From contig OW240920.1 of the NCBI GenBank assembly GCA_933207985.1, positions 130,529,145 through 130,593,144 on the forward strand: DNA of 64,000 nt, written 5' to 3'. This document shows, one piece after another, positions 51,687-63,450 of this stretch; the stretch's first letter is position 1, and every line of letters starts with the position of its first letter. Under the pieces are notes generated by a model, which saw only the letters and a list, made by a program, of their open reading frames with translations, ran no database searches and was not told where the DNA came from. This DNA is from Pelobates cultripes (lineage: Eukaryota; Chordata; Amphibia; Anura; Pelobatidae). A program made the position numbers and the translations under genes.

Positions 51687-54600
51687 CTGTAAGAACAATG
51701 TTTACAAGTTAGGTCTATATCCCATTCCAAATAATTGGATAAGACTAATCTCTCAAACAATCATCATGATTAGAGTTGAGCGAACCCGGACTGTAAAGTT
51801 CGGGTTCGTACCGAACATTACGTTTTTTTTGGACCCCGGACCTGAACAGGGACATATCAGTGTATGTTCTGGTTGGAGTTCGGTGTTCAGCGATTTAATG
51901 GCGCGTTTTTAAAACATCAGTTAATGGTTTTGTCTACTAAGGTGTGAAAATTAAAAAAAACTCCAGTTACTCAATGAACCTTAATTCTAAGTGCAGGAGA
52001 GGTCTTTGTAGAATAATCTGTGTACATTACTCACCCTCCAATCATAAGTATTTTACATGTATATTGGACAGTTATTGCTTATTTATGTAAAACAGCAGTT
52101 TACAAATAAATCACCATTATGGTTACAGAATATAATACTTATGCTGTGAGCTAACCCCAAAAACATATTTTAAAGGTAATGCAGGCAATATAGGTAGGTG
52201 AAGGAATGAAGAAGCAGTGAGCAGTGGGTAGTGAAGTACTGGGAGGTGACCCCAAAGAAGAAGTGAGGCAGTGACTTGAGTAGAAGTCATTTTTGTGTGA
52301 AAATTGGAGCAGTAACTGGTGATTAAGGAGGGAAATGTGGTAATGTGTGGCTAAAGAAAGAAATGAGTTGAAGGTGGATAAAAAAGGGGGGGTGGTGGTG
52401 GTGGCAATTGTAAGTAAAGTAATGAAGCATAGAAAGTAAGTACATTGAGGATAGTGAAATGATTGCAGTGGACGACAATACAATGGAGAGGAAATAGTAG
52501 AAGATGGTTGGACAATGAAGGAGAAAAAAAGTGGAAAAGTAGAAGGCGAGCATACAGATAGGAAGTACGTGAATAAAGGGGAGAAAGCATGGTGTATGAC
52601 ATGGGGACATTTAATTTGGGAATTGGTACTGGGGCACGAGATGAAAATTACAATTGAGAGAATGCATTGGGGGAATATTTCAATAGGGGATGAATTGGAA
52701 AACTGTAAGGGGATTGGCAGAAACTATATTATCAAATTTGGGGTAGCTGTAGGGGTTATATCAACTGGGCTACAGAGGGGATATCAGAATGCACAAAGAG
52801 TCAAGAATGGACTGAGAGTACAGTAAATGGGGAACAACTGCTGAGAAAGCACAGGAAGTGAAATATGAACGGGGCAAAAGGAGAATTTAATTCTCTGTCT
52901 TTGTAATTCAATGGGTGTCAGAGTGTATTATGTGCCTTTAATATTAAGAGGTGGGGCTTTGGAAGGAAGGCAGTGGGTACCATGTTGTTCTGGGACCTAA
53001 GCAATGCAATCTTTGGACAGCCTTGCCCTCAGTATCTCCCAACTTAAAATCAAGTTTGTTAAACATTGTTTAAGGTTAATAGAATTTTTATTTTAGAGCA
53101 ATCCACTTTTACTTACTTTAATGGCTAGCTGAAATCTTTGGCAGAAACAGCTAAATATCTTGCAGCATTCTTCCAAGTGAAAGGTTTCTTCATCTTCACA
53201 GAGAAATTCTATCAGTAGATGCTTAGAGTTTTGCAACACTTCAATTTCCTTTTGAACCTCTCGTAGTTTATCTTCGGCGTACTGAAAAAACCCCCAACAT
53301 TTTTACATATTCATAGGAACTTTACTACAGATTACCATTGAAAAGTGCTGTCCCGCAGAACATAACAGTGATATTCTACAAGAGATAAATATTTTATCTA
53401 ATCAAAGGAAATCATTTGAGACCTTTTTCTTAATTAATTAGAGAGACACTATAAGCACCAATCAACTTTAACTTAATGAAGCAGTTTTGGTGTATAGATC
53501 AGGTCCCTGCAGTCTAACTGCTCAATTCTCTGCCATTTACGAGTCAAATCACTTTGTTTATACAGCCCTAGTCACACCTCTCTGCATGTGACCTACACAG
53601 TCTCCCTACACATTTCCTGTAAAGAGAGAGCTAATGTTTAAATGTTCTTTATTGCACATTCTGTTTCATTCAGAATTTCCTATCCTATACTCTGCTAGAA
53701 GCTTGCAGGACCCTAAAGGAGCCTCCTGCGTGTGGTCAAAATTGAATCAACAGAGAAGAAGATAAAAACTTCTTAAGTAAACATGCTGTTGCATCTGATT
53801 GAAAATGAAACAATTTTTTCATGCAGGCTATGTGAGTCACAGCCAGGGGAGGTGATGGCCAGCGCTTTAAAAACAGAAACAAAAATAATTGAACCCGTAC
53901 ATGGCAGAAATTTTGAGCATTAGACCCGCAGGGGCATGATCTATACACCAAAACTGCTTAATTGAGTTAAAGTTGTTTTGGTCTCCTTCCAGCAATATAT
54001 GAATGCTACATATGAGAGCGGGGAGTAGTGCATTATATATATAACCACTGTAAATCTGGCATCATTATATATAATCCATTTTTAATCTAGAGTCCGTCAG
54101 GATTGTATAGTACAGTATGAATTGTCAAGGATTTAAAGCATTTTTCACATAATGAAAATTGAAAACATGTGACTACAAGATTTTGTCCAATTCGACTTTA
54201 CTTTAGTGTAAAATTAGAAATTTGAAATTTGTCTTCGGTCACAGTCTACCTTCCGATATTCCAAATGGTCAGAAAGGGACATGTTTGTTTTGAGAGAAGT
54301 CACTGGAAGAGTGCCCACAATTAGTACTATTCAGAATATTATAGATTACTTACAGTAATTATCTATTTAAAGCTAATAAAATGACTAAAAATGTATATTA
54401 GATGATGCCGAATGGATTTACAGATAAAAAAAATAACTAAGAAAACCCTTTATTAAAGTTGAAAAATAATTACGACGTGCTTCCATGCTGCAAAATAAAT
54501 AAATAAATAAATATATAAACAAAAAAAAATTATGAGCTTGTATAAAAGAGGGACACTAGAGATGAGAAAACAAGGATTTAGGTCCAAAAGTGGGTTGTCC

Positions 54601-57600
54601 CTCCTAAAAGTTATGAACAGCATCTAGAATGGCAGGGTTTAATTATGGCTGCTCTATATTTTCCAAGTACTCATTCCTGACCTGCTCAGTTTACCTCTAG
54701 AAACTCATCCATCTGCTGTCTAACGTCTTTCTGCTCTGGATCTCTCAGAATCTGGCGCATAGAAGTGACTCGGGACTGCAGCTTGCAAAACTCCTCCAGC
54801 AGACCGTCTTCTGATAATCTGAAGGTGTCAGGATGCATAAAAACAATGAACATGTGATGTCATCAAAAAGTGCCACAGCCGAGCACCACAACCACTGCAG
54901 TGAGCTGCAAAAGTTTAGAATGGTTTAAATTCTTAACGGGGATCCGTTAGGCACTGCTGCCTCTCTCCACCACATCCAACAGAGAGTCATAAGAGCTAAG
55001 ACTGGGTGGTGCAGGGCTTAGATTGCTGGCTAAGAGTGATCATCTGACGTTCTCAGCCAATGAGATAGCCATCCACTGCAGGGCCTCTAGCTCAAGAGAG
55101 CTAATAGAAGATCTAAGCAGGCTCTCTGTTGGCTGTGGTGGTGGGGAACGGCCACTATAACCACTGACACTATTATGTAGTGGTTATGGTATGTGGAGTG
55201 TTCATCTAATTTATTTCCACCTAAACTCTGCTTTTTAAATATTTTAAGATGTTCTACAACATTATGACGTAAAAGACATACAGGTACACACACAAACAGA
55301 GGTCATACACACAAAACACTCATTTCTTACCTATACATTGAAGGCATAAGCATTGCTAAACAGAGGTATGTCCTTTACCTGCTTGAGATGCTGACATGTT
55401 TCAGTCGGTCTGCGAAGGAGAGATATCCTGCATCTTTCTTCTGGACTTCCTGTACAACATTAAAACAGTAACTGCTCAGTGCAATACATACAAATTCACA
55501 CCCAGACCTCCCCACGCAGCATGCTATGCCCTGCAATCATTGTGGTGGAATCTACAAAACCAAACATGCATCACATTTATTTTTGCTACATATTAAAACC
55601 ACAATAATGTCCCTACATACGGTATAGGCTCTAGAAAAAGCATTGAACTGACCACACGCACACCACTGGCAAATACTAAACTGAAACAAACACACGCAAT
55701 GACATTACAATTTATTAGTTTACAAAACACACATTTCACAGGTACAAAACATACAGAGCACAGATAATCTTAGCTTATACCACTGCAAAAAAAATTAAAA
55801 ATAAAACAAAACAAAAAGGGCTCTTGATGGTGTAAACTCCCAATCACATCTTCCTCAATGCTCTCCAAAACAGAAGGGTTTATTCATTAAAAGAGCACAC
55901 AGCTTGGTGTAGTGGTTATGGTGTCAGGAGGGCCCTGGTGTCCCCATTGGAATCAGTCAAACCATTTTAGAATGGCATTGCTCCCTGCCTCTACAAAAGC
56001 TCATTGAGCTCCTAGCCTTCATCCTGCTCAATAGTTATCCTTGGCTCTACTGAGCTAAGCTGTGGAGTGCAGGGCAAAGCTCATTGGCGGAGTGTTTAAG
56101 CTGATCATTCTCAGCCAATAAACAAAGCCCTCCACTGTTAGGTTTAGTTTAGTAAAGAGAGCTTCCGGCTCTCGCTGAACTGTATTGGAGTGGGGAGTGG
56201 TGCCCAGTGGACTCTAATTAAGAAGTCAAACTATTCTAAAACATTTGACTTCTTACAATGTGGGGGTGTCAAAAGGGGGTCAGGGCACTACTGGTATCAT
56301 AACCACTGCAGCACACTGTAGTGGTTATGGTGCTTGGAGTGTTCTGTTACAATAGGAATTCTGGAGAATTGAGAATTGCACATGTAAGCACAAAACAGCC
56401 AAAAACTAAAAAAATCAGAGTATGCATTAATGTGGTTTTGGCTATTTCGGGCTATAATTTGCAATTTATTTGTCAGTTTTCCACAGTTCATTAACTAACC
56501 CCAGAGTGTTAAAAAGGTTCAATTAACAACACACACAGTGTGATAAGTGACGAGAAGAAGGAATTTAGAGTACATCTAAGTAACACAATACTATATAGAT
56601 GGTTATTATTACTGCGTTTATGCTCAAATAAGCACATTGCCACCAACCCTCCCACTCTGATCTCACTTCTCCCACAAGCCTACCATCACAACGAAGTGCA
56701 GTAAATTCATTCCAGGTTTGTTTGCCTTTGTGTCAGCGAGTTTGAGAAGGGATGAAACTCGAAAGCCGGCTGCATTACCAGCATATCCACCCTGCAAGAA
56801 GTCATGTTTAATTTACACAAGCGATAGCCGTAAAATAAAAGACAAAATGGCAGCAAGGTGCAACGCACAAATGGGAACTGGAATGTGATTTGAGGGTTTG
56901 GGGTTAACAGCAGTAGAATGTATCAGGTGGAAATATTTCTAGACTGATAAAGAAATATTCGCACTAGCAAAGTTTGCTATTTTTTGCTTTGTTCCTGGGG
57001 TGCAGTCAGTATTTTGAAGTACTTATAGAATTGGTATTTTACGTTTTCACACAGGTACATTCCAGACAAAACGCCAGACCTGTTTTTCAACCTGCAGCTA
57101 AGGATTATGGGTATATATATGTAGGGGGGGGCGACTAAATCTACAGCTATGGATTCTGGGTAGGAGTATGCAGGGGACTAAACCTGTAGATAGAGTTTAT
57201 CGATAGGTATCTGTAGGAGACGAAACCATTTCATTAAAAAAAGTATAAAACAAGCATACATAATGAGAAAATAATGCGCGATCGGAAGAGCAGTTACATG
57301 GCGTATGCTCACTACTACACAAGGGTAGACGTCAAGCAATGCAATTTGAAAAACATTAATTGAGAATGTAACAAACATCAAATTGCAGATATGGGTCATA
57401 CATTTGTGAATAATATAGTTACAAAGTAGCTGTAAACCATTTACAACTATCAGCTGTAACATAAAACCACTGCATCATTGAACCTGTGCTAAAAAGCATC
57501 CATAAGGTGAGGAGGGAAGGTAAGACTATAAGGGAGGTAGAAGAAAAAACGAGGGAAGAGTATTAGTTTCAGCCTATCACAACCATCTATTGCTGGTAGA

Positions 57601-58062
57601 AACTGGTACAACAAGAAGGAAGTGTGTAATTGCTACATTAGCCGCACCTCCAGTAGGGGCCAGGCAATGGGAGGCCAGAGACGCTTATTTGATGTTAAAT
57701 GACTTGAAAATGGTTTAAGATTTACTTAAAGGACAGCGCAAGGGGGCTGCTGGCACTATAACCAACTCGATTAAATAAAATGGTTAAAGGACCTACAGTG
57801 TCCCTTTAACTATTCTACACCCACGTCACCGAAAGATCATGCCAGAAAAACTACGGAAATTATAAGAGTGGCTCATTTGCAGGTAAGACACACACAATTG
57901 TTGCCGCCAATTATTGGCCACTGGGTGTTAAAAGCTGGGATCCAGAGACCAGTATGAGTCTAAGTATGCAGAAGGCGTGTAAGTCACTCACCGCATTCAT
58001 AAAGTTTCCTGCTTTTAGTATGAGCCGGAGGATGTAGTGCAGTTCTGTACATTGCAGCAGCT
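48282..58062 (-). CDS. FH2-domain (FHDC-type) formin, 3' six exons, 5' exons not found
   Basis: Minus-strand exons: 58062-57992, 56791-56684, 55449-55379, 54818-54695, 53281-53117, 51686-48282. All junctions are AG/GT and the phases join without a break, giving about 1313 codons. The first five exons encode the C-terminal FH2 half: [46 protein letters not shown], then coiled helices to FCEDEETF-like [19 protein letters not shown]2 domains bind actin barbed ends and drive filament assembly. FHDC1 also binds microtubules and affects cilia and Golgi (family knowledge). The large last exon holds a basic coiled coil ([20 protein letters not shown]) and a long disordered Ser/Gln-rich tail, as in FHDC1 where one long last exon encodes the tail. 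FH2 similarity to human FHDC1 seems moderate from memory, so a paralogue is likely. The N-terminal FH2 exons are not visible up to 64000. Confidence 0.88.
51687..53116 (-). other. formin intron, with hAT-like repeat
   Basis: 51771-51912 contains TAGAGTTGAGCGAACCCGGA and GTTCGGGTTCGTACCGAAC, a repeat I recall as frequent in frog genomes. The rest is purine-rich on the plus strand (52150-52900), with no exon. Confidence 0.5.
53117..53281 (-). CDS. formin exon, FH2 C-terminal helices
   Basis: 165 nt, 55 codons, phase 0 at both ends. Acceptor TTTTTTCAG, donor GTAAGT. Encodes [40 protein letters not shown] and [14 protein letters not shown]. The [13 protein letters not shown] stretch with its following helix is conserved at the end of FH2 domains. 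Confidence 0.92.
53441..53989. mobile_element. MITE, TGAAGCAGTTTTGG family, copy 3
   Basis: Left end AGAGACACTATAAGCACCAA, right end AAAGTTGTTTTGGTCTCCTT. Inverted inner segments AATGAAGCAGTTTTGGTG and CACCAAAACTGCTTAATT. It lies in a formin intron. Confidence 0.75.
54695..54818 (-). CDS. formin exon, FH2 helix region
   Basis: 124 nt. It begins with the last base of a split Arg codon, then encodes [41 protein letters not shown]. Acceptor ACACCTTCAG, donor GTAAAC. The phase matches the upstream exon exactly. Confidence 0.9.
54868..55205. mobile_element. MITE remnant, AGCACCATAACC family
   Basis: Left side GAGCACCACAACCACTGCAG, right side TAGTGGTTATGGTATGTGGA. Termini eroded. Relatives are at 55890-56345 and 61345-61648. 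Confidence 0.6.
55379..55449 (-). CDS. formin exon, FH2 region
   Basis: 71 nt, 23 codons plus 2 nt. Acceptor ATGTTGTACAG, donor GTAAAG. Encodes [20 protein letters not shown] then ISS and two bases of an Arg codon. E-x-QKKD after LLHFVV is a conserved FH2 junction. Confidence 0.9.
55890..56345. mobile_element. MITE, AGCACCATAACC family
   Basis: Left part CACAGCTTGGTGTAGTGGTT, right part CACTGTAGTGGTTATGGTGC then TTGGAGTGTTC. Termini partly degraded. Formin intron. Confidence 0.6.
56684..56791 (-). CDS. formin exon, FH2 core
   Basis: 108 nt, 36 codons, phase 0. Acceptor GACTTCTTGCAG, donor GTAGGC. Encodes [20 protein letters not shown] then [18 protein letters not shown]-x-x-GF-x-(L/V)-x-SLLKL-x-D-T-K is the hallmark of the FH2 domain. 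Confidence 0.95.
57726..57809. mobile_element. 84-bp T2-type mini-element
   Basis: TTAAAGGACAGCGC at the left, CAGTGTCCCTTTAA at the right, TTAA at both ends. A strongly deleted T2 derivative in a formin intron. Confidence 0.6.
57992..58062 (-). CDS. formin exon, FH2 core (most upstream found)
   Basis: 71 nt: two bases of a split codon, then [23 protein letters not shown]. Acceptor TTTTTTGTCCAG (AG at 58063-58064), donor GTGAGT. The G/A-N-F/x-MN-x-G pattern continues into the next exon. It starts in phase 2, so at least one upstream coding exon must exist. Confidence 0.92.
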
Positions 58063-59469
58063 CTGGACAAAAAACAGAAAAATAATATAAAATGTTGGTT
58101 ATTAAGCAGCGCTAACAACACACACTACTGGGTGTACCTTATCTTGATCTGGAGAGCACATGAGATATGCTTTCTCCAGTCCCAATATGTTAACACTCAT
58201 TGAGCAGACAGCCTCATGAGAGGGGAGTCCTTACCGGTGTAAAATGCCATTCTGGGCATTATTGAGGAGGTCCTCCTGCTCCAATTAAAATAAAAACGGA
58301 CAAAAAGTTTTCTTACTTACCTGTGCTGCCTTATACACCCGTCCTCATGTCACGGGGGCCGCAACGCGATCAAATTGGACGCTTCTTATAGAGATGTCTG
58401 TGATTGGACCAATTGCTGGCTCAGAGAGCATGCATGTTTCAAACAGAAACACTGCACATACAGACTCCTACCACCATTACCACTTTAAATCACTGAAATG
58501 ATCATGGTGGTTGGAGTAGCACTTTAATGTAAGAATTTGACACAAAAAAAACAACATACATTACACCATTAGATTTTAAAAGTTTAAGACGGAAGGATTA
58601 AAACTGAAAATGTGTTTTGATTAGGTCATATATAAACAGATATAAATGCAATACAAGACTTAGACCCAAACAGGTCAGGCAAAGCATCATGGGAAATGTA
58701 GTTATATTATATTTGGAGATTTACCTTTGATAATCCCTGTCGTATACATTGTAAAGTAGCAGTGCTCATTTTAGAGAAAATATCAACTTTTTCTGCGTCC
58801 TCTGACTAAATATTTCCATACTGTGCATTTTCTAATTAAACTTTCCATTTTGTTAATTCCACACCGCATTCTGAAGATTCTAACCAGTCTGTAACCACTT
58901 TCTAAACGCTCTGTTTTGCTGACCGATACTTTTCCACATTATAAATCTTATATTACGTAAAGCCTAAAAAATTAAAGCAGCAACTCTATGATTTTAGGTA
59001 TTCTTCAAACTATGTTTATGCTTTACTTGCTGCGATTGGCATATTGTATTCACATCTTCCAGTTTATTTAGTCCTTCTACCGTTCTTAATCCAGAATGTG
59101 ATCCTATGTGCGCTAAACAACGCTTACATCAAACAGGTTATTCTTTTATGTTTTGTAGTACAAAACCATCACTTTAACAAAAAAAAAATGTTGATTTCAA
59201 ATGAAAAAAATCATGTCCCCTAATTAATCAGCTGGACATATTGTTTTTAGCGTCCACTTCAATGGATTCCTTGAATAGACAGTTAAACCACCCAACAATT
59301 TGTCACACAAGTGATAGCTAGAACTTTATGATATCTGAATTAATAGCCACCCAAATATTAAAATATTATTATATTAAAAATCTAATTTAAAAAAAAAGTT
59401 TTTATATTTTTATATAATAATTCAAATTAGCGTGCAATTCGAAAATGTCTGAGGCCTTAAATCCAGTTG
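58063..59469. other. formin intron; MITE remnant
   Basis: 58170-58530 holds MITE-like pieces (for example ATCATGGTGGTTGGAGTAGC then ACTTTAA at about 58500-58525). No further formin exon with FH2 features was recognised. Confidence 0.4.
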
Positions 59470-59935
59470 TTTCAGAAAAGGGCTACTAAACTGGTTAAAG
59501 GATAAAGGATAAAACTTACCAGGAAAGGTTAAAGGATCTTAACATGTATAGCTTGGAGGAAAGACGAGACAGGGGGGATATGATAGAAACATTTAAATAC
59601 ATAAAGGGAATCAACACAGTAAAGAAGGAGACTATATTTAAAAGAAGACAAACTACCACAGCAAGAGGACATAGTCTTAAATTAGAGGGGCAAAGGTTTA
59701 AAAATAATTTCAGGAAATATTACTTTACAGAGAGAGTAGTGGATGCATGGAATCGCCTTCCAGCTGAACTGGTAGAAGGTAACACAGTGAGGGAGTTTAA
59801 CCATGCATGGGATAGGCCTAAGGCTATCCTAACTATAAGATAAGACTAGGGACTAATGAAATTATTTAGAAAATTAGGCAGACTAGATGGGCCGAATGGT
59901 TCTTATCTGCCGTCACATTCTATGTTCCAAGGTGT
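59470..59935 (+). mobile_element. LINE 3' end (CR1/L2-like), ORF2 C-terminus
   Basis: Translation after FQKRATKLV-like start gives LNMYSLEERRDRGDMIETFK, YIKGINTVKKETIF, RGHSLKLEGQRFKNNFRKYY, FTERVVDAWNRLPAELVEG. This is the conserved C-terminal region of ORF2 in CR1/L2-type LINEs (SLEERRxRGDMIE, FFSxRVVxxWNxLP). It ends with TTCTTATCTGCCGTCACATT then CTATGTTCC, the 3' tail. The copy is 5'-truncated, as usual. Confidence 0.85.
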
Positions 59936-61344
59936 TTGCAGCAGCAAAGAATGGGCGTGAGCCCATACTGGAATTTGCATTTTCTTTGACCTAAATAGGA
60001 AGTTCAAGTTCTGTACAAACTTGCTTGCTTCCTCTCTCCTGCATTATTCCACTAGGCCAATAGACTGCTCAGCCTATTTACCCCTGCATGTAATTGGTAA
60101 ATGAATGATGGTGTGAGGCTGCACCCTAAAGGCTGTGGGGCAAGTCTCCCCTATCCATCCCTCCCTTTGCGAAGTGTCCGAGAGATAAAGAACTGGCACC
60201 AGGGTTAGTTTAAGAGTTGGGAGTCTGTTGAGAGGTCCCAAGACATACGGGAAATCAGGAGCCCATAACGTAATGTAATCATTTTATTTTAGCTTTCTAA
60301 CAATCAGTATTTAAATGTGTCTAGTTATGACACAATACAGAGTACTGGGGTATTAAATATAAACTGTTTACTTTCTGGTGTGATACTAGAAGTTAATCCA
60401 AAATAGATTACCCAGGAAGGCTCTCAATGTTCGGCACATTTTGGTCTTTTAATTTATTCACGAAATGTCATCACTGCATATATTTATATTTAATAGATCT
60501 CTAATCTTATCAAACTACTTTAGCAGTGGGACTGGCAGTGCCGCCACGAATTGTGATTTGGGCACCTTTCATGCCACAGTGAATCATAGCTATTAGCCAA
60601 AGTATTCGGTGATCATAAGAAGACTAGTTACAAACACATGATTCCTTGATAGAGAACTGCCACTTCCTGGAACTTACACCATGGAATATAACTTTGTAAA
60701 TGATCTATAACTCGCGTTAACATTTGTGCTGCGTTTTCTTTTAAATGTAATTGAAGCACGTAGCAAATGACTTCACAGTCCATTCCAGACAAGGCAAGGC
60801 CAAGGCTAATAAAGAGGAGGAATAGATACAATATTTAATTTCTCCATTACATTTTATTATACTGAGCGAAAGAAAGGGATGAGATATTTATCAAACTATG
60901 GCTAAAAAATTAAGGAATTAAAATCCTCCAATACAAATAGTGCCCGAGTATAAAGCCCTTTGAAGATGAATCCTATTGTGCTGCGGGATTTGTGGGCTAA
61001 AAGTTTCTTGACTTCTAAACGCTCATTGTGTCTACTCTGAATTGTCCAACGAAAACAGCAAAATCAAATTACCGGGTTCAAGCAGCAAATTAGATGCCAA
61101 ACGTAAGCACAAACGGAGCCAATGACACAAGACAGCACAGGCAGATAGGCAGTGCGTGCAGACAGATACCCTAAGGATGCGCATGAAACCCAAGATAATC
61201 ATTACATTGTTTTACTTGTCTGAGTAAACTGTGAGCATAGAGACTCTTTGTATATCAGCAAATCAACAAATAACCTGTGCATTATACAAATAACGATTAG
61301 GCTCTGTTTAATTCAACATCTATGTAAGCCATCTTTCTGTCTTG
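59936..61344. other. no confident feature
   Basis: Non-coding DNA, probably formin intron. A minus-strand open stretch at 60628-60831 preceded by a weak acceptor does not resemble FH2 sequence and was not accepted as an exon. Confidence 0.35.
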
Positions 61345-61648
61345 AAGGAACACGCCAAGCACCATAACCACTGCAACGTGCGCCCACCCAGTGTAAGCAG
61401 TCAAACTGTTATATAACGGGTTGACTTCATACCTGGTGTATGACGGATGCCCTCCCCCCTTGTAACTCTCAGAAAGCTGGAAGGTCTCTGTCTGAGCTAA
61501 GCCTGGCAGTGCATGGCTTAGGTCATTGGCTGAGAGCGATCAGCTGATGCCGCTGCAGGGCTCAGCTCAGAAGAGATAACAGAAGCTCCTAAGCAGGAAG
61601 CTCCTAACTGCACTGCAGTGGTTATGGTACTTGGAGTGTCCCTTTATT
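61345..61648. mobile_element. MITE, AGCACCATAACC family
   Basis: Left AAGGAACACGCCAAGCACCA then TAACCACTGCA. Right GCAGTGGTTATGGTACTTGG then AGTGTCCCTTTA. The TIRs are clearly inverse and of T2-like type. Confidence 0.7.
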
Positions 61649-63155
61649 CTGTGTTATTAAAATATTGAGATTTTAGCCATTACACAGTAATGGACTTGTC
61701 AAAGGATATTCTTTGTAATCGCGGCATCAGCTTGTCAAAGGATATTCACTTAACTGGAGATTATGAAGAATTATCAGGGAATTAAAGATTTTATGTCAAA
61801 TAGTAGAATTAGAAAAACTATCCAACATGGCTATTTTTCTATATCAGGCATTTTGGTTTAAAATATGTAATTTACCTGTCAATAGTGATCAACCCAGTAT
61901 GTCTATTACACAACATGTACTGGTTGCTGCTATCCATATTGACCACCTTGAATAACATACTGGGGGGTGCAGCGCAGGCCGCTTTATGTGGTATCCATGT
62001 GAGGCACGCTCACAGAACCCCTCCACTGATTGTAGCATGGCCGAGCTGGGGTACAACATGGGATCTGAACATTCTACTTTGCGGTCTACAGAGTGAGTGG
62101 AGATTGAACGTCATATCCTGCCTCGTTAGCCAGTCACTCTGCTCGGTCAGAACTCCTGACAGACTCCTGTCAGTCTAACTTGGCCTCGTTACAATATGGT
62201 GGACCTGGAGAGACACTCATGAAGGTAAGTGGAGGTTTTGAGAAACACACAAGGGGATTAGGAAAGACACACAAGGGAGTAAAGGTTATGACAGAGAAGT
62301 AAGGGGGTTTTGAGAAACAGTATAAGGTGAGGGGTGTCAGCAGGTACAAACAAGGGGTAATGGGGTGCAAAGAGAAACACAAGTGGTGGAGTAGAACATA
62401 AAAAGATGTACAATTCTAGGGGAGGTGGCCAACAGACCATTCCACCACAAGGGGCTAAATTAGGGCATCTGTGACCACTAAAAGCATCTGTTCTGAACCC
62501 AAAAAACAAACATATGGTTTTCTACATACCACATATGAATCCAGGAGGAAAACTTTTTGAGGTGTTTGCAAATTCTATTACACATGCATGCACAAACTCC
62601 TTCACTTCTCTCATCCTGGCCTTGAGGGCCCCTATTCACTTTGCAGCATCGTTGGTGTTGATTGTCAACAAGCTTTACTCAACATTAAATTTAAATTAAG
62701 ATCACCATTACAGCAGCTGAATCAGGCCTCAAACAGCCAACTTGAACTAGCCTAAAATGGCAGATTTTTTTTAAACAAACTTAATTAAAAGGCTAAGTAA
62801 TTGGAGTTGAATGAACAAACCTCAAATAAGTGCAGTGTAAACGAGTCTGTGAATCACTGAGCTTCACACGACCAATGTTTATACTGCAACGCATGTGTTT
62901 ATAGACCTGGTTTTCTAAGTAAAATATTTTATGCTCACTGTAAATGACTTACTAACTTACACATATATCTGTCTTGAAGACACCTAGAATTCTCCAGTAA
63001 TACCACACCCTCTAGCCACATTCTTAAGCATTACCCATAAAATAAAAGTTTCTATGTCTAAGGTATGTACACAGGCTCACGTACAATCACAACAGAAAAA
63101 AAGGAGAGTGACAGAAACAGGGCCATTATAGTGAAAAAAACAACCAACAATTTTG
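61649..63155. other. no confident feature
   Basis: Mostly AT-rich. TGTCAAAGGATATTC occurs twice (about 61697 and 61735), a 38-bp spaced direct repeat. No exon is recognised. Confidence 0.35.
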
Positions 63156-63159
63156 TTAA

Positions 63160-63265
63160 ATGAGCAGTCCAAGCACCATAACTACTACAGTGTCTGGCCA
63201 AAAGTGCCCCAGCACCGCCCCAGTGTATATAGTCAAACTATTTGCTAATGGAAACTTACCTTGGG
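63160..63265. repeat. MITE left-end fragment, AGCACCATAACC family
   Basis: TTAAATGAGCAGTCCAAGCA then CCATAACTACTACAGTG starts a copy of the family seen at 61345. The right end is not found. Confidence 0.5.
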
Positions 63266-63394
63266 TGCTGGTCGCTTCCTAATTCCAAATTAATTGACAA
63301 ATTAGTTAAATTGTCGTGTGTCTTTCAAACAAACAAAAAAAAAAAAAATCTGGCAGAAAAAGGGATATAAGGATAGAAAAGACGGACATAGTGA

Positions 63395-63450
63395 TTCCGC
63401 TCAAAATAGTGACTACCCCTCCTAAAACGGGACACTTGGGAGGTATGGAT
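63395..63450 (-). repeat. dispersed repeat fragment
   Basis: The reverse complement starts CCATACCTCCCAAGTGTCCC, the same family as 23060-23365. Confidence 0.55.

Noticed and set aside
60628..60831. Possible extra minus-strand formin exon
   Set aside because: The translation (for example LALSGMDCEVICYVLQLHL) has no FH2 resemblance, the donor is weak, and the phase cannot be linked to the exon at 58062.
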